This document shows, piece after piece, positions 1 through 7,623 of a stretch of DNA of 64,000 nt (within the stretch, counting starts at the first letter, position 1; every line of letters begins with the position of its first letter). The notes under the pieces were generated by a model, which saw nothing but the letters and a program-made list of their open reading frames with translations, did no database searches and was not told the DNA's origin. Origin of the DNA: Ignavibacteriota bacterium (GTDB lineage Bacteria; Bacteroidota; Ignavibacteria; Kapaibacteriales; UBA2268); the NCBI GenBank assembly GCA_020437395.1, contig JAGQWJ010000006.1:18328-82327 (forward strand). Reading direction: 5' to 3'. A program made the translations under genes and the position numbers.

Positions 1-508
1 ATACCGATGAATACTGATCTAAAGTAGCATAAGAAGGTTCAAAATTCAACCCAGCAGTAGTTGAATTTAACTCTTTACCTAATAAAATTGAATTTGCTAT
101 CTGGTTAGCATTGAGAGTATCAACTGGAAAATTCTTATTAGTAAAATAAACCAAAGCATCATAAGCAATTATAAATCTCTTGTGATTTTCAATATTATAT
201 ACTTTCATTAATGAATCTTCATCCGTCAGATAATCCCTAGCATTAACTATCACTCTTGCTTCCTTAGAAAGCAATTGTGACATCACATTTCTAGAGTTTG
301 CATAGACTGTTGTTAGTTCAACTTTCTGATATTCCTTGGTGTATAAATTAAATGCGGAATCTAAAATAGGTTTTGTTAGTTCATCACAATAAACTGTCAA
401 TTTACCTGAATTGATTGTTTCTAAATCATCTGGGTCTTTTGCTTCATATTTATTATCGCAACTAGTAAATAAAACAGCAAATGCAAGTATTATTAAATTA
501 ATTTTCAT
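1..508 (-). CDS. PstS-like substrate-binding lipoprotein (C-terminus outside window)
   Basis: The frame is open from ATG at 508 to the window edge, giving 169 residues of a longer protein. The N-terminus is a lipoprotein signal ending in the lipobox FTSC (Cys17), so the protein is probably anchored by lipid. The visible part reads like the first lobe of a periplasmic phosphate-binding (PstS-type) protein, including an AYDALVYFTNK stretch and a following region resembling the lobe-crossing segment. In Bacteroidota a PstS-like gene often follows exbB-exbD-exbD-tonB, which is the order here. It overlaps the small membrane protein gene upstream by 11 bp, suggesting co-translation. The ligand is unknown, and the usual pstCAB partners are not seen. 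Confidence 0.72.
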   Translation of the reverse strand, partial: MKINLIILAFAVLFTSCDNKYEAKDPDDLETINSGKLTVYCDELTKPILDSAFNLYTKEYQKVELTTVYANSRNVMSQLLSKEARVIVNARDYLTDEDSLMKVYNIENHKRFIIAYDALVYFTNKNFPVDTLNANQIANSILLGKELNSTTAGLNFEPSYATLDQYSSV

Positions 509-704
509 CTTTTATCGAATTATATCTTTTTTTATTTGCTCTGTAAAGTGCTAATCTGTAAAAACCAAACAGTACAAAAACTACACCGAAAACCCTCATC
601 ATTGTGGGATCAGAATCTTCTGGCATTAAAATTCCACTTACAAATAATAATCCTAATAGAATTATTAATATTCTGATACCATAGTTTATTATATCATTTA
701 TCAT
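498..704 (-). CDS. small two-helix membrane protein, function unknown
   Basis: This 68-residue protein has two hydrophobic segments, roughly residues 8-27 (ILIILLGLLFVSGIL) and 35-54 (MRVFGVVFVLFGFYRLAL), followed by a basic tail. I do not recognise a named family. Its ATG at 704 overlaps the stop of the upstream TonB gene as ATGA, and its 3' end overlaps the PstS-like gene by 11 bp. The tight packing supports a real gene co-translated with the TonB system. It could be a small accessory subunit of the energizing complex, but nothing in the sequence proves that. Confidence 0.6.
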   Translation of the reverse strand: MINDIINYGIRILIILLGLLFVSGILMPEDSDPTMMRVFGVVFVLFGFYRLALYRANKKRYNSIKDEN

Positions 705-1483
705 TGTAATTTGAATTTAATTGGTATAATTATCCAACATTCAACAGCTCTTTCATTATGAATAGCAGGTGAAAAATCGTTATAATTTTGCACCGCTTCC
801 AATGCTTCTTTTTCAAATATTGAGTTTGTAGAACTAAATATGTAGCTTTTTATAAGTTTTCCAGATTTACTAATTAAAGCTGCAACATGAACAGTCCCAC
901 TCAAATTTAATGCTTTTGCGTCTTTTGGATATTTAACTAAGCTCTTAAGTTTTTCATAATCCATACTCGGGTATTTTTGAAATTCCTGATGAACAAACTC
1001 TTTAGTTAAGTCCAAATTCTTTTCATTAGAATTATTATTCCAATCGTCATCTTTGACGAATAGATTACTGTTTTCATTGCCATTTTCAACTCCAATTCCT
1101 ATGGATTTTCCAATATTTCTTATAAATTCATCAGTTTCAATCCCAACATCTAACATTGCAGCAGAACTTATTGGTACATCAATATCTTCAATGAAATTTT
1201 GATTTTTACCGATATCTTCTGAAGTTCCTTTTGGCAATTCCCTCGAAACTTTATTCTGACCTTTTGAACTAGATTTCTCAAGATCAAAGGAAGAAATAAC
1301 TGTTATCGGTATTTTAGAATTTATGGTCGAATTAACATTGACTATCAATTCATTTAAAGAAGAAACAGCAAGACCTAGAACAATAAAGAACATAATACTA
1401 AGGAAAAATCCTTTCAATGTTGAGTGATTTATCTGCGTTTTCAACTCAACTGCACCATAAGTACGGTTTTCTAATCTTTTCAT
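701..1483 (-). CDS. tonB: second TonB-type energy transducer, no proline-rich spacer
   Basis: This 260-residue protein has a basic N-terminus, one membrane helix (about residues 26-46), a long polar, Asn/Ser-rich periplasmic region and a C-terminal TonB domain (GTVHVAALISKSGK to the end). It aligns from end to end with the neighbouring TonB, for example YGAVELKTQINHSTLKGF here against YGALELKTYINKSTIRGF there, so the two are paralogs. I chose ATG at 1483 because AGAGGT sits 7 bases upstream; the longer open frame runs back through a terminator hairpin. Unlike classical TonB, the spacer is not proline-rich. It probably transfers proton-motive energy to a subset of outer-membrane receptors. Confidence 0.8.
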   Translation of the reverse strand: MKRLENRTYGAVELKTQINHSTLKGFFLSIMFFIVLGLAVSSLNELIVNVNSTINSKIPITVISSFDLEKSSSKGQNKVSRELPKGTSEDIGKNQNFIEDIDVPISSAAMLDVGIETDEFIRNIGKSIGIGVENGNENSNLFVKDDDWNNNSNEKNLDLTKEFVHQEFQKYPSMDYEKLKSLVKYPKDAKALNLSGTVHVAALISKSGKLIKSYIFSSTNSIFEKEALEAVQNYNDFSPAIHNERAVECWIIIPIKFKLQ

Positions 1484-1508
1484 TTGTTGTACCTCTTTAT
1501 ATAAATTT

Positions 1509-1541
1509 AAAAATGCCTCTGTAATATATAGAGGCATTTTT
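1509..1541 (-). terminator. intrinsic terminator between the two tonB genes
   Basis: A 12-bp perfect stem (1509-1520 with 1530-1541) has a 9-base loop and T-rich flanks on both strands. It begins about 30 bases after the stop of the first tonB. The ATG of the second tonB lies downstream, so expression of the distal genes needs read-through or a second promoter. Confidence 0.8.
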
Positions 1542-1573
1542 TATTAAAAAGGTTACAAGTATTAAGAACTTTT

Positions 1574-2347
1574 TTATCTAAGCTTAAATCTCAATGGAAT
1601 TGATATCCATACCATAACCGGTTTATTATTCTGAATAGCCGGTGTAAAATTTTTATAGTTCTTAATTGCATCTATTGCAGCTTGATTCAAAAGTGAGTTA
1701 TCGGTATATTCGACTAATGTTCTACGAACTTTTCCATTAGCGTCAATTAGTGCTTTTACAATAACTCTACCTTCCACCCCTGCTTCTTTTGCTAACTTCG
1801 GATATTCAACAAGTTTTTGAAGTTCCGCAATATCCATACCGGGTTGTTTTTCAACCGGTACGAACTCATCAGGATCAGGTTCAGCTTCTCTAGTCTCTAC
1901 TTTTACTCCTTCTCCTTCCCAATCAATATTACCGGCAAAATCACCCATATCAATACCATCACCACCTTCTGCTGATGCTCTGTCAAGAACATCCATATCT
2001 GCAAAATCTTGTAAATCTGGTGCTATTTCAGCATCTGGGATAGGTGTTGGAGTACCAGCTCTTGCTGCTGGACCGGCAACTATTTGTTCAGGTGCAGGTG
2101 GCGGAGGAGCTTCAATCTCTTCTGCGGGAGCATCTAAACTTATCAAATCTAATTTTGCAATGGGTGCCAAAGGAGGTGCTTCTTCTTTCCCAGCTATTGA
2201 ACCACTAATTAAATGATATATCAAAAACAATAAAAGCAAAGATGCAGTGATAAGGAATCCACGAATAGTAGATTTATTAATGTATGTTTTTAGCTCTAAC
2301 GCACCATATTCGTTACGTTGAGGGATTGGAACTACTTTTACAGACAT
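1574..2347 (-). CDS. tonB: TonB energy transducer
   Basis: This 257-residue TonB protein has a cytoplasmic start, one membrane helix (about residues 28-48), a proline- and acid-rich periplasmic spacer (APPLAPIAKLD, EIEAPPPPAPEQ, then many Asp/Glu), and the C-terminal TonB domain that touches receptor TonB boxes (VEGRVIVKALIDANGKVRRT to KPVMVWISIPLRFKLR). It shares one base with the exbD stop upstream, so it is almost certainly co-translated with exbB-exbD-exbD. It should couple the inner-membrane proton motor to TonB-dependent outer-membrane transporters. The terminator at 1509-1541 follows. The family call is secure; the receptors served cannot be read from the sequence. Confidence 0.93.
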   Translation of the reverse strand: MSVKVVPIPQRNEYGALELKTYINKSTIRGFLITASLLLLFLIYHLISGSIAGKEEAPPLAPIAKLDLISLDAPAEEIEAPPPPAPEQIVAGPAARAGTPTPIPDAEIAPDLQDFADMDVLDRASAEGGDGIDMGDFAGNIDWEGEGVKVETREAEPDPDEFVPVEKQPGMDIAELQKLVEYPKLAKEAGVEGRVIVKALIDANGKVRRTLVEYTDNSLLNQAAIDAIKNYKNFTPAIQNNKPVMVWISIPLRFKLR

Positions 2348-2928
2348 TATTCTCCACCTCCTTTCTGAGGATTAAACTCAGCAATTTTTTCTCTATCTTC
2401 ATCAGTGAAATCAGCAATAGTAAACTTTCTACTTCTTTCAAAGTTCGGATTGTTTCTATTTACTCTCATTTCATCTACAATACCTGCTTCAGCTAAGTTC
2501 AACTCATCCAAAACTTGTACTACAGTTCCGTAATCAACATTCTCAGATACTTTTAATACAATGATTAGTTCATTAATCTGATTCAGGTTTTCTTTAATTG
2601 CTAAATTTCTAACATCTTTCATTTCCAATGGTTCTGCATCTTCTTGAGCTTTGAAGTAAAACAAATCCCCCTCGTCATCAACAAGAATACTCAATAATTG
2701 GGATTCTTTTACTTCTACTGGCACATCTCTTTCTGGTGGAACTTTCATTTCCATTACCTGTGGAGTTGCCATTGTAGTTGTAAACATAAAGAATGTAAGA
2801 AGTAGGAATGTGATATCTACCAAAGGTGTCATATCAAGTACGAAACCTACTCTTTTTTTAGCTTTCCTTTTTGACGATTTTCCTCTTTTTGAGCGACCTC
2901 CGCCGCCTAAAGAACCACCACCAGCCAT
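2347..2928 (-). CDS. exbD: ExbD/TolR biopolymer transport protein (second copy)
   Basis: This 193-residue protein has a Gly/Lys-rich start (MAGGGSLGGGGRSKRGKSS), a single membrane helix with the ExbD signature DMTPLVDITFLLLTFFMF and its conserved intramembrane Asp, then a periplasmic ExbD/TolR domain (SILVDDEGDLFYF, VVQVLDELNLAEAG). It forms the proton channel with ExbB. A good ribosome site (AGGAG) lies 8 bases upstream of ATG 2928. The helix-coding DNA is nearly identical to that of the adjacent exbD. Two different ExbD proteins per operon are common in Bacteroidota, probably forming a heterodimer in the ExbB pore. Confidence 0.93.
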   Translation of the reverse strand: MAGGGSLGGGGRSKRGKSSKRKAKKRVGFVLDMTPLVDITFLLLTFFMFTTTMATPQVMEMKVPPERDVPVEVKESQLLSILVDDEGDLFYFKAQEDAEPLEMKDVRNLAIKENLNQINELIIVLKVSENVDYGTVVQVLDELNLAEAGIVDEMRVNRNNPNFERSRKFTIADFTDEDREKIAEFNPQKGGGE

Positions 2929-2969
2929 AATATTACTCCTTAAACTTTAGTATAAATACTAAATTGTTT

Positions 2970-3479
2970 TTATCGTTTCTTAGTTACGTAATTAAATTTT
3001 GTGAATCTATTATCACTTAATACATCCATTGCATCGGAGATCCATTTGAATCTGATACTCTTGTCGGCATCAATCGCCATAGAAGTTTCCTTGTTAACTC
3101 TATAAGTTTGTTTTATCAACGCTTCTAATGTTTCTAAAGAAACTTGTAATTGAGCTTCTTGCATTTGCTCAGGAGTTAGTCCTTCAATTCCTGATTTAAC
3201 AGCTACCCAATCAGCTTCATTAGTCATTTCATAATAATATGAAGTGTCTTGCTTTGTTGAATCAGGAAATGCAATTTTTACAATTGCTAAATCTTGCTCT
3301 GGAAGTTTCGATGTATCTGCAGATGCTAAAGGTCTTTCGATAAAAAACTTTTGCTCAGCTTCAGCTTCAGATTTGAATTTAGCTGTAAACATAAAGAATG
3401 TAAGAAGTAGAAATGTAATATCCACCAAAGGTGTCATATCAATCACAAAACCGACTCTTTTCTTTTTAACTTTCGCCAT
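2970..3479 (-). CDS. exbD: ExbD/TolR biopolymer transport protein (first copy)
   Basis: This 169-residue ExbD starts MAKVKKKRVGFVIDMTPLVD, so the proton-carrying Asp lies at the start of the only membrane helix (about residues 14-33). The periplasmic domain is diverged from the second copy but keeps the typical pattern, including a SMAIDADKSIRFKWISDAMD stretch matching the residues around the last strand and helix of ExbD/TolR. It lies 20 bases after exbB and 41 bases before the second exbD. It should act with ExbB as the stator-like proton channel that powers TonB. Confidence 0.93.
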   Translation of the reverse strand: MAKVKKKRVGFVIDMTPLVDITFLLLTFFMFTAKFKSEAEAEQKFFIERPLASADTSKLPEQDLAIVKIAFPDSTKQDTSYYYEMTNEADWVAVKSGIEGLTPEQMQEAQLQVSLETLEALIKQTYRVNKETSMAIDADKSIRFKWISDAMDVLSDNRFTKFNYVTKKR

Positions 3480-3499
3480 ATTAATTCCCCATTAAAGGT

Positions 3500-4282
3500 T
3501 TATTTTCTGACCATACTTGTAAAGATTTCAGTTACGCTAAGGATACCTTCATCAATTACATAAACGAAATTATCTACTTTTGTTGTAAAGAAGTTATAAG
3601 CAACGATTGCGATAATCGCACCTAATAAACCACCAGCAGTATTGTAAAGTGCTTCAGAGATACCAATTGATAATTGAGTCGCCGATACAGTCCCGCTTTC
3701 TGCAAGAGCTTGGAATGCTCTAATCATACCAAGAGTTGTACCTAATAGACCAACCATCGTTGAGATTGATGCAACAGTTGATAATATTACAAGGTTTTTT
3801 TCTAATAGCGGAGTTTCCAAATTCATTTGTTCATCAATAGCTCTTTGAACTTCTGAAATTTTTGCAGGTGCAGAATATTCTGGATCATTTTGCACTTCTC
3901 TGAATCTTTCAATCCCAGCTCTCATCACATTACCAATACTTCCTCTTTGAGAATCACATAATGCAACTGCACCTTCGATGTTACCTTGAGAAAGTAAACC
4001 CGATAATTCTTTCACAAACTTTTCAGGATTATTTTTTCCTTGGGCTTTGTTAATAGAAAAGAATCTTTCTAAACTAAATGTGATACCGATTAAAATAAAC
4101 GACATCAAAAGTGCAACTAATGGACCACCTGTATAAATAGTAGCCATTATATTACCAGCTATAGGTTCGTGTTTCGTTAAAGGATCATTAAATCCGTCTG
4201 GATTACCCATTACACCATAATAAAATGCAAATGATAATACTAGTGCAAGAACAATTACAATGATATTGAACAAGTTCTTCAT
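3500..4282 (-). CDS. exbB: ExbB/TolQ/MotA-family proton channel
   Basis: This 260-residue protein has an N-terminal helix (about 5-24), a second near residues 53-71 (GGPLVALLMSFILIGITFS), a cytoplasmic helical region and two C-terminal helices. The family core AISTMVGLLGTTLGMIRAFQ-like region and SIGISEALYNTAGGLLGAII are clear (about residues 168-226). The first helix plus a periplasmic GNPDGFNDPLTKHEP segment is the Bacteroidota-type long form. It is the second gene of the operon, 20 bases after the STAS gene and 20 before exbD. It forms the pentameric proton channel around the ExbD dimer. Confidence 0.94.
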   Translation of the reverse strand: MKNLFNIIVIVLALVLSFAFYYGVMGNPDGFNDPLTKHEPIAGNIMATIYTGGPLVALLMSFILIGITFSLERFFSINKAQGKNNPEKFVKELSGLLSQGNIEGAVALCDSQRGSIGNVMRAGIERFREVQNDPEYSAPAKISEVQRAIDEQMNLETPLLEKNLVILSTVASISTMVGLLGTTLGMIRAFQALAESGTVSATQLSIGISEALYNTAGGLLGAIIAIVAYNFFTTKVDNFVYVIDEGILSVTEIFTSMVRK

Positions 4283-4302
4283 AATACTCCTACTAAATTA
4301 AG

Positions 4303-4638
4303 TTAATTATTAATAATATATTTTGCTTCTTCAAAAGTGCTTTGCACTTTAAATACCAAATTCAATTGAGTTAAGTTTAATAAATCATTAACTGATTCAT
4401 TAGCATTAACTAAAACAATTTGATTTCCTTTAGTTATGAAATTCGACTGCGCTGATATTAAAACACCTAAAGCAGTTGAGTTCATATATGTAACATTACT
4501 TAAATCAATTATCAAATTATTGTCAGATAATTGTAAAAGCTTTGAACGCAAGGCGTCTGTTTCTTCCCCACCAATAAATCTTCCAGTTAATCGGAGAATT
4601 ACTATATTCTCCTCATTTTCTATTAATATTTGTGTCAT
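4303..4638 (-). CDS. STAS-domain protein, anti-anti-sigma-factor-like
   Basis: This 111-residue protein is a single STAS domain. The signature is present: LIIDLSNVTYMNSTALGVLI, where the Ser in MNST corresponds to the Ser phosphorylated by kinase/anti-sigma partners in SpoIIAA-like proteins. It is the first gene of the exbB-exbD-exbD-tonB group, 20 bases before exbB, in the same direction. It could regulate a stress or partner-switching pathway, or act as a small adaptor on the motor. No RsbW-type kinase gene lies in the window. The domain call is firm; the role is open. Confidence 0.85.
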   Translation of the reverse strand: MTQILIENEENIVILRLTGRFIGGEETDALRSKLLQLSDNNLIIDLSNVTYMNSTALGVLISAQSNFITKGNQIVLVNANESVNDLLNLTQLNLVFKVQSTFEEAKYIINN

Positions 4639-4769
4639 TACTGGCTAAGTATTTTTTGCAAACGCACTAATAAAACATTACGCAATTTATTTATTTATTA
4701 TGAAAAATACTATTTTATTTGCTGAAAATAGCTTCAGGTGGATAAGTTAATGAAAAAATTAGAAGAATA

Positions 4770-5624
4770 TTAACTTAATCTCCCCTTTAGTATTCTTGGT
4801 TTTCCAAATAAATCTTTTACTATTTCGATGTCATATTCTGTTTCAAATAAACTTTTTACTTCTTCAGCCAAAGAACTATTTAGTTCTAAATAAAACTGCC
4901 CTTCAATAGACAATATATTTTTGAAAATAGTTACAAATCTTCTATAAAATTCTAAACCATCTGAGTTATCTGTTAATGCTGCTTTTGGCTCATAGGTTAA
5001 CTCTGGCTCTAATTCTTCTAATTCATTACTAGAAACATAAGGTGGATTAGAGATTATTATATCATACTTTAATTGAGGTTCACTTTCCAAAATATCTGCA
5101 TAGATCAATTTAATATTCTCAACATTCAAATCTAAAGAATTCTGTTTTGCAATTTTTAAAGCAGATGTAGAATTATCAATTGCTGTAACTTCGGAATATT
5201 GGAATTTCTTCGCTAAACTTAAAGCTATACAACCCGAACCTGTTCCAATATCAAGTATTTTGTATTTTTTATTACGGTCATTCTCATTTATTACAAGCGA
5301 AACTAGCTCTTCTGTTTCAGGTCTAGGAATTAACACATCCTTATTAACAATAAAAGTATTATCTAAAAATTGTACTTGACCGAGTATATATTGCAAAGGA
5401 ACTCTTTTGATTCTTTGTTTCAACATTTCTCTTATTGTGGTCAATTCCTCGTTTGAAAGAGGTTTGTCATAATCAGTGTAAAGTTTTACTCTATCTACTG
5501 ACAATACACTTACTAGCATCAATTCAATAGTTAGTCGAGGCGAATCTATATTATGCTTAGCCAAATACTCTTTCGACCAATTGATAATATCAATTATTCT
5601 CCATGTTTTAATTTCCAATGTCAT
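4770..5624 (-). CDS. prmC: peptide chain release factor N5-glutamine methyltransferase
   Basis: PrmC methylates the GGQ glutamine of release factors RF1/RF2 with S-adenosylmethionine. The 284-residue length is normal. Visible features are the N-terminal helical domain (1-75), RPETE at 101-105, the SAM-binding loop DIGTGSGCIALSL at 125-137, and the catalytic/substrate motif NPPY at 193-196, followed by EPKAAL. The ATG at 5624 lies inside the end of pyrB (17-bp overlap), so the two are probably translated together. No terminator-like hairpin is evident in the 131 bases after its stop. Confidence 0.94.
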   Translation of the reverse strand: MTLEIKTWRIIDIINWSKEYLAKHNIDSPRLTIELMLVSVLSVDRVKLYTDYDKPLSNEELTTIREMLKQRIKRVPLQYILGQVQFLDNTFIVNKDVLIPRPETEELVSLVINENDRNKKYKILDIGTGSGCIALSLAKKFQYSEVTAIDNSTSALKIAKQNSLDLNVENIKLIYADILESEPQLKYDIIISNPPYVSSNELEELEPELTYEPKAALTDNSDGLEFYRRFVTIFKNILSIEGQFYLELNSSLAEEVKSLFETEYDIEIVKDLFGKPRILKGRLS

Positions 5625-6498
5625 TCAATATTTTTTTTAAAATTGCCATTCTCATTAATACACCATTTTTTACCTGAGAATTTATAAGGCATCTTTCGTG
5701 TGTTTGCAGACCATTTTCTATCTCAACACCATAATTAACTGGTCCAGGGTGCATTAAATATATTTCTTTATTAGTTTCAAAGTGTTTCTTTTTAAAACTA
5801 TACTTGTTATAGTATTCGTTTACGTTTGGTATATCTGCTTGTTGCATTCTTTCTTGCTGAATACGAAGACACATAACAACATCAGAATTTTCGACTGCTA
5901 AATCTATATCATCATAGAAATTAAATTCATTATAGTTTTGACCGATTAGACTTTTTGGTCCACATAATGAGATATCGACTCCAAAAAACTTAAGTAAATC
6001 AATATTAGATTTGGCAACACGACTATGAAGTATGTCTCCACATATTGTTAATCTTACATTTTCTAATTTGCTAAAATTTTGTGTCAATGTTAATAAATCA
6101 AGTAGTGCTTGAGTTGGATGTTGATTCGTTCCATCTCCTCCATTGATAATTGACATACTTAAATTTTGGGATAAATATTTTGCAGTACCTTCTTCTTTAT
6201 GCCGAATTATCGCTGCATCTATACCCATTGATTCTAAAGTACTGAAAGTATCAAGTAATGTCTCGCCTTTGTTTATACTGCTCAACTCCGGCATAAAGTC
6301 AATTACTTGAATACCTAAATTTTTAGCAGCAATCTCAAAAGAAATTTTAGTTCTTGTGGAATGTTCAAAAAAAGCTAATAATAATCTTTTGTTTTTAAGT
6401 TCATCAGTAATTATATCAAGATTTTGTTTTGAAGCAGTTTTTAATAATTCTTCAATCTCATCTCGAGTTAACTGATTAATAGCAAATAAATCTTTCAA
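5608..6498 (-). CDS. pyrB: aspartate carbamoyltransferase catalytic chain
   Basis: It catalyses carbamoyl phosphate plus aspartate to carbamoyl aspartate, the first committed step of pyrimidine synthesis. The protein has 296 residues. The carbamoyl-phosphate loop STRT is at 47-50 (FFEHSTRTKISFE), HPTQ at 127-130, and a HPGPVN loop for aspartate binding occurs near the C-terminus. The start is TTG at 6498: an in-frame stop lies just upstream, the protein then begins MKDLFAINQL as in homologs, and AAGG lies about 8 bases before it. No pyrI regulatory subunit or other pyr gene is visible. It overlaps prmC by 17 bp. Confidence 0.93.
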   Translation of the reverse strand: MKDLFAINQLTRDEIEELLKTASKQNLDIITDELKNKRLLLAFFEHSTRTKISFEIAAKNLGIQVIDFMPELSSINKGETLLDTFSTLESMGIDAAIIRHKEEGTAKYLSQNLSMSIINGGDGTNQHPTQALLDLLTLTQNFSKLENVRLTICGDILHSRVAKSNIDLLKFFGVDISLCGPKSLIGQNYNEFNFYDDIDLAVENSDVVMCLRIQQERMQQADIPNVNEYYNKYSFKKKHFETNKEIYLMHPGPVNYGVEIENGLQTHERCLINSQVKNGVLMRMAILKKILNDIGN

Positions 6499-6526
6499 AA
6501 ATCAAACCTTTTTTTGACAAATATAA

Positions 6527-6556
6527 AAAAAAAGCCGTTCAAAGAACGGCTTTAAT
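6527..6556 (-). terminator. intrinsic terminator of the HU gene
   Basis: A 10-bp stem AAAGCCGTTC (6531-6540) with GAACGGCTTT (6544-6553) and an AAA loop is followed on the minus strand by a long U-tract. It starts about 20 bases after the HU stop and separates hup from pyrB. Confidence 0.88.
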
Positions 6557-6575
6557 TTGAATCGTGGATAAAAGA

Positions 6576-6860
6576 TTATTTCTTTTTACCATTTACAGAT
6601 TCTGCAAGTGCTTTACCTGGCTTAAACTTCGCAACTTTTTTAGCAGCAATTTTCATTGGCTTACCAGTTTGTAAGTTAACACCTTTACGAGCAGCTCTTT
6701 GAGCAACAGAAAAAGTACCGAAGCCAATAAGACGTACATCACCGCCTTTTTTTAGCTCTTTAGAGATTTCTGTAATTGTGCTGTTGATTGCTCTTTCAGC
6801 AGCAGCTTTTGTCATATCAGTTGATTTTGCAACTGCGTCAATTAGTTCTGATTTGTTCAT
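6576..6860 (-). CDS. hup: HU-family histone-like DNA-binding protein
   Basis: This 94-residue protein is a standard HU subunit: helical dimerisation part MNKSELIDAVAKSTDMTK, the GFGTFSV strand, the DNA-grasping arm with its RKGVNLQTGKPM tip near residues 58-70, and a Lys-rich C-terminus. It bends and compacts DNA as a homodimer. AAGGAG lies about 10 bases before ATG. The gene stands alone, with its own candidate promoter upstream and a strong terminator downstream, as expected for a highly expressed protein. Confidence 0.96.
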   Translation of the reverse strand: MNKSELIDAVAKSTDMTKAAAERAINSTITEISKELKKGGDVRLIGFGTFSVAQRAARKGVNLQTGKPMKIAAKKVAKFKPGKALAESVNGKKK

Positions 6861-6908
6861 ACTTGTTAACTCCTTAGTATGTTAGGTTAAAGAATAATAC
6901 CGTTCTTT

Positions 6909-6939
6909 GCAATTTAAAAATTTATTTTTAATATCCAAA
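6909..6939 (-). promoter_or_regulatory. candidate Bacteroidota-type promoter of hup
   Basis: On the minus strand TTTG (6936-6939) is followed after exactly 19 bases by TAAATTGC (6909-6916). This resembles the Bacteroidota consensus of TTTG at -33 and TAnnTTTG at -7, although the last two bases differ. It lies about 50 bases before the HU ATG, and the window encodes the matching short sigma factor. Such matches arise easily in A+T-rich DNA, so this is tentative. Confidence 0.35.
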
Positions 6940-7032
6940 CAATTATTGAAAAAAAAGTTGCTAAAACGTCTAATATATGGTTGTTTTAACTGATTTTTTT
7001 TATTTTTTGTTACTTTTTTTTGAATTTAATAA

Positions 7033-7623
7033 CTATTTTTTATCATATCCAAATAATATTTGAACCACTTTTTTATTATCTTTTATATAGTCAATTAATG
7101 TCCATACTGTAAAAACTGTCAAAAATAACATTAAATAATAAATATAGTCTTTTGTTACTAAATTCAACATTGTAGCATCATTTTGTAACAAACTAACAAA
7201 ATAAACTGAAATAACATAAATAATTAATACGAATTGAAGAACTGTTTTTATTTTAGCAATTTCTTTTGTTTTTATAGATAGTTTATGTGACTCTGCAAAT
7301 AAACGTAAGAAAGTCATAAAACTATCACGCAATATTATTATTAAAACCATCCAAAATGGAATTATTCCTTCAAAAACAAAAGCTAAAAATGCGGTTGAAT
7401 TGAGAATCTTGTCAGCTAAAGGATCAATAAAAATACCCCATTTTGATGTTTGATTGAATTTTCTTGCATACCAGCCATCGAGCCAATCACTAAACGCTCC
7501 TAATACGAATAATACTATTGATATTAGTACTAGGGTCTCGTTATCAGAAATAAAAAATATTAAAAAGAATGGAGCTACTAATATTCTAAAATAGGAAATA
7601 ATATTTGGTACATTGAATAACAT
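7033..7623 (-). CDS. pgsA: CDP-diacylglycerol-glycerol-3-phosphate phosphatidyltransferase
   Basis: PgsA makes phosphatidylglycerol phosphate, the first step towards phosphatidylglycerol and cardiolipin, in the inner membrane. The CDP-alcohol phosphotransferase signature D(x2)DG(x2)AR(x8)G(x3)D(x3)D is complete: D46, D49, G50, A53, R54, G63, D67, D71. The protein has 196 residues and several hydrophobic helices. I chose ATG at 7623 rather than the TTG codons just upstream, because ATG forms a TGATG junction with the tpiA stop, a typical coupling arrangement. The 172 bases after the gene hold the hup promoter region. Confidence 0.93.
   Translation of the reverse strand: MLFNVPNIISYFRILVAPFFLIFFISDNETLVLISIVLFVLGAFSDWLDGWYARKFNQTSKWGIFIDPLADKILNSTAFLAFVFEGIIPFWMVLIIILRDSFMTFLRLFAESHKLSIKTKEIAKIKTVLQFVLIIYVISVYFVSLLQNDATMLNLVTKDYIYYLMLFLTVFTVWTLIDYIKDNKKVVQILFGYDKK

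Noticed and set aside
1484..1537. Upstream extension of the second tonB gene to position 1537
   Set aside because: The added codons cover the terminator hairpin and do not match the paralog; a good ribosome site lies before ATG 1483.
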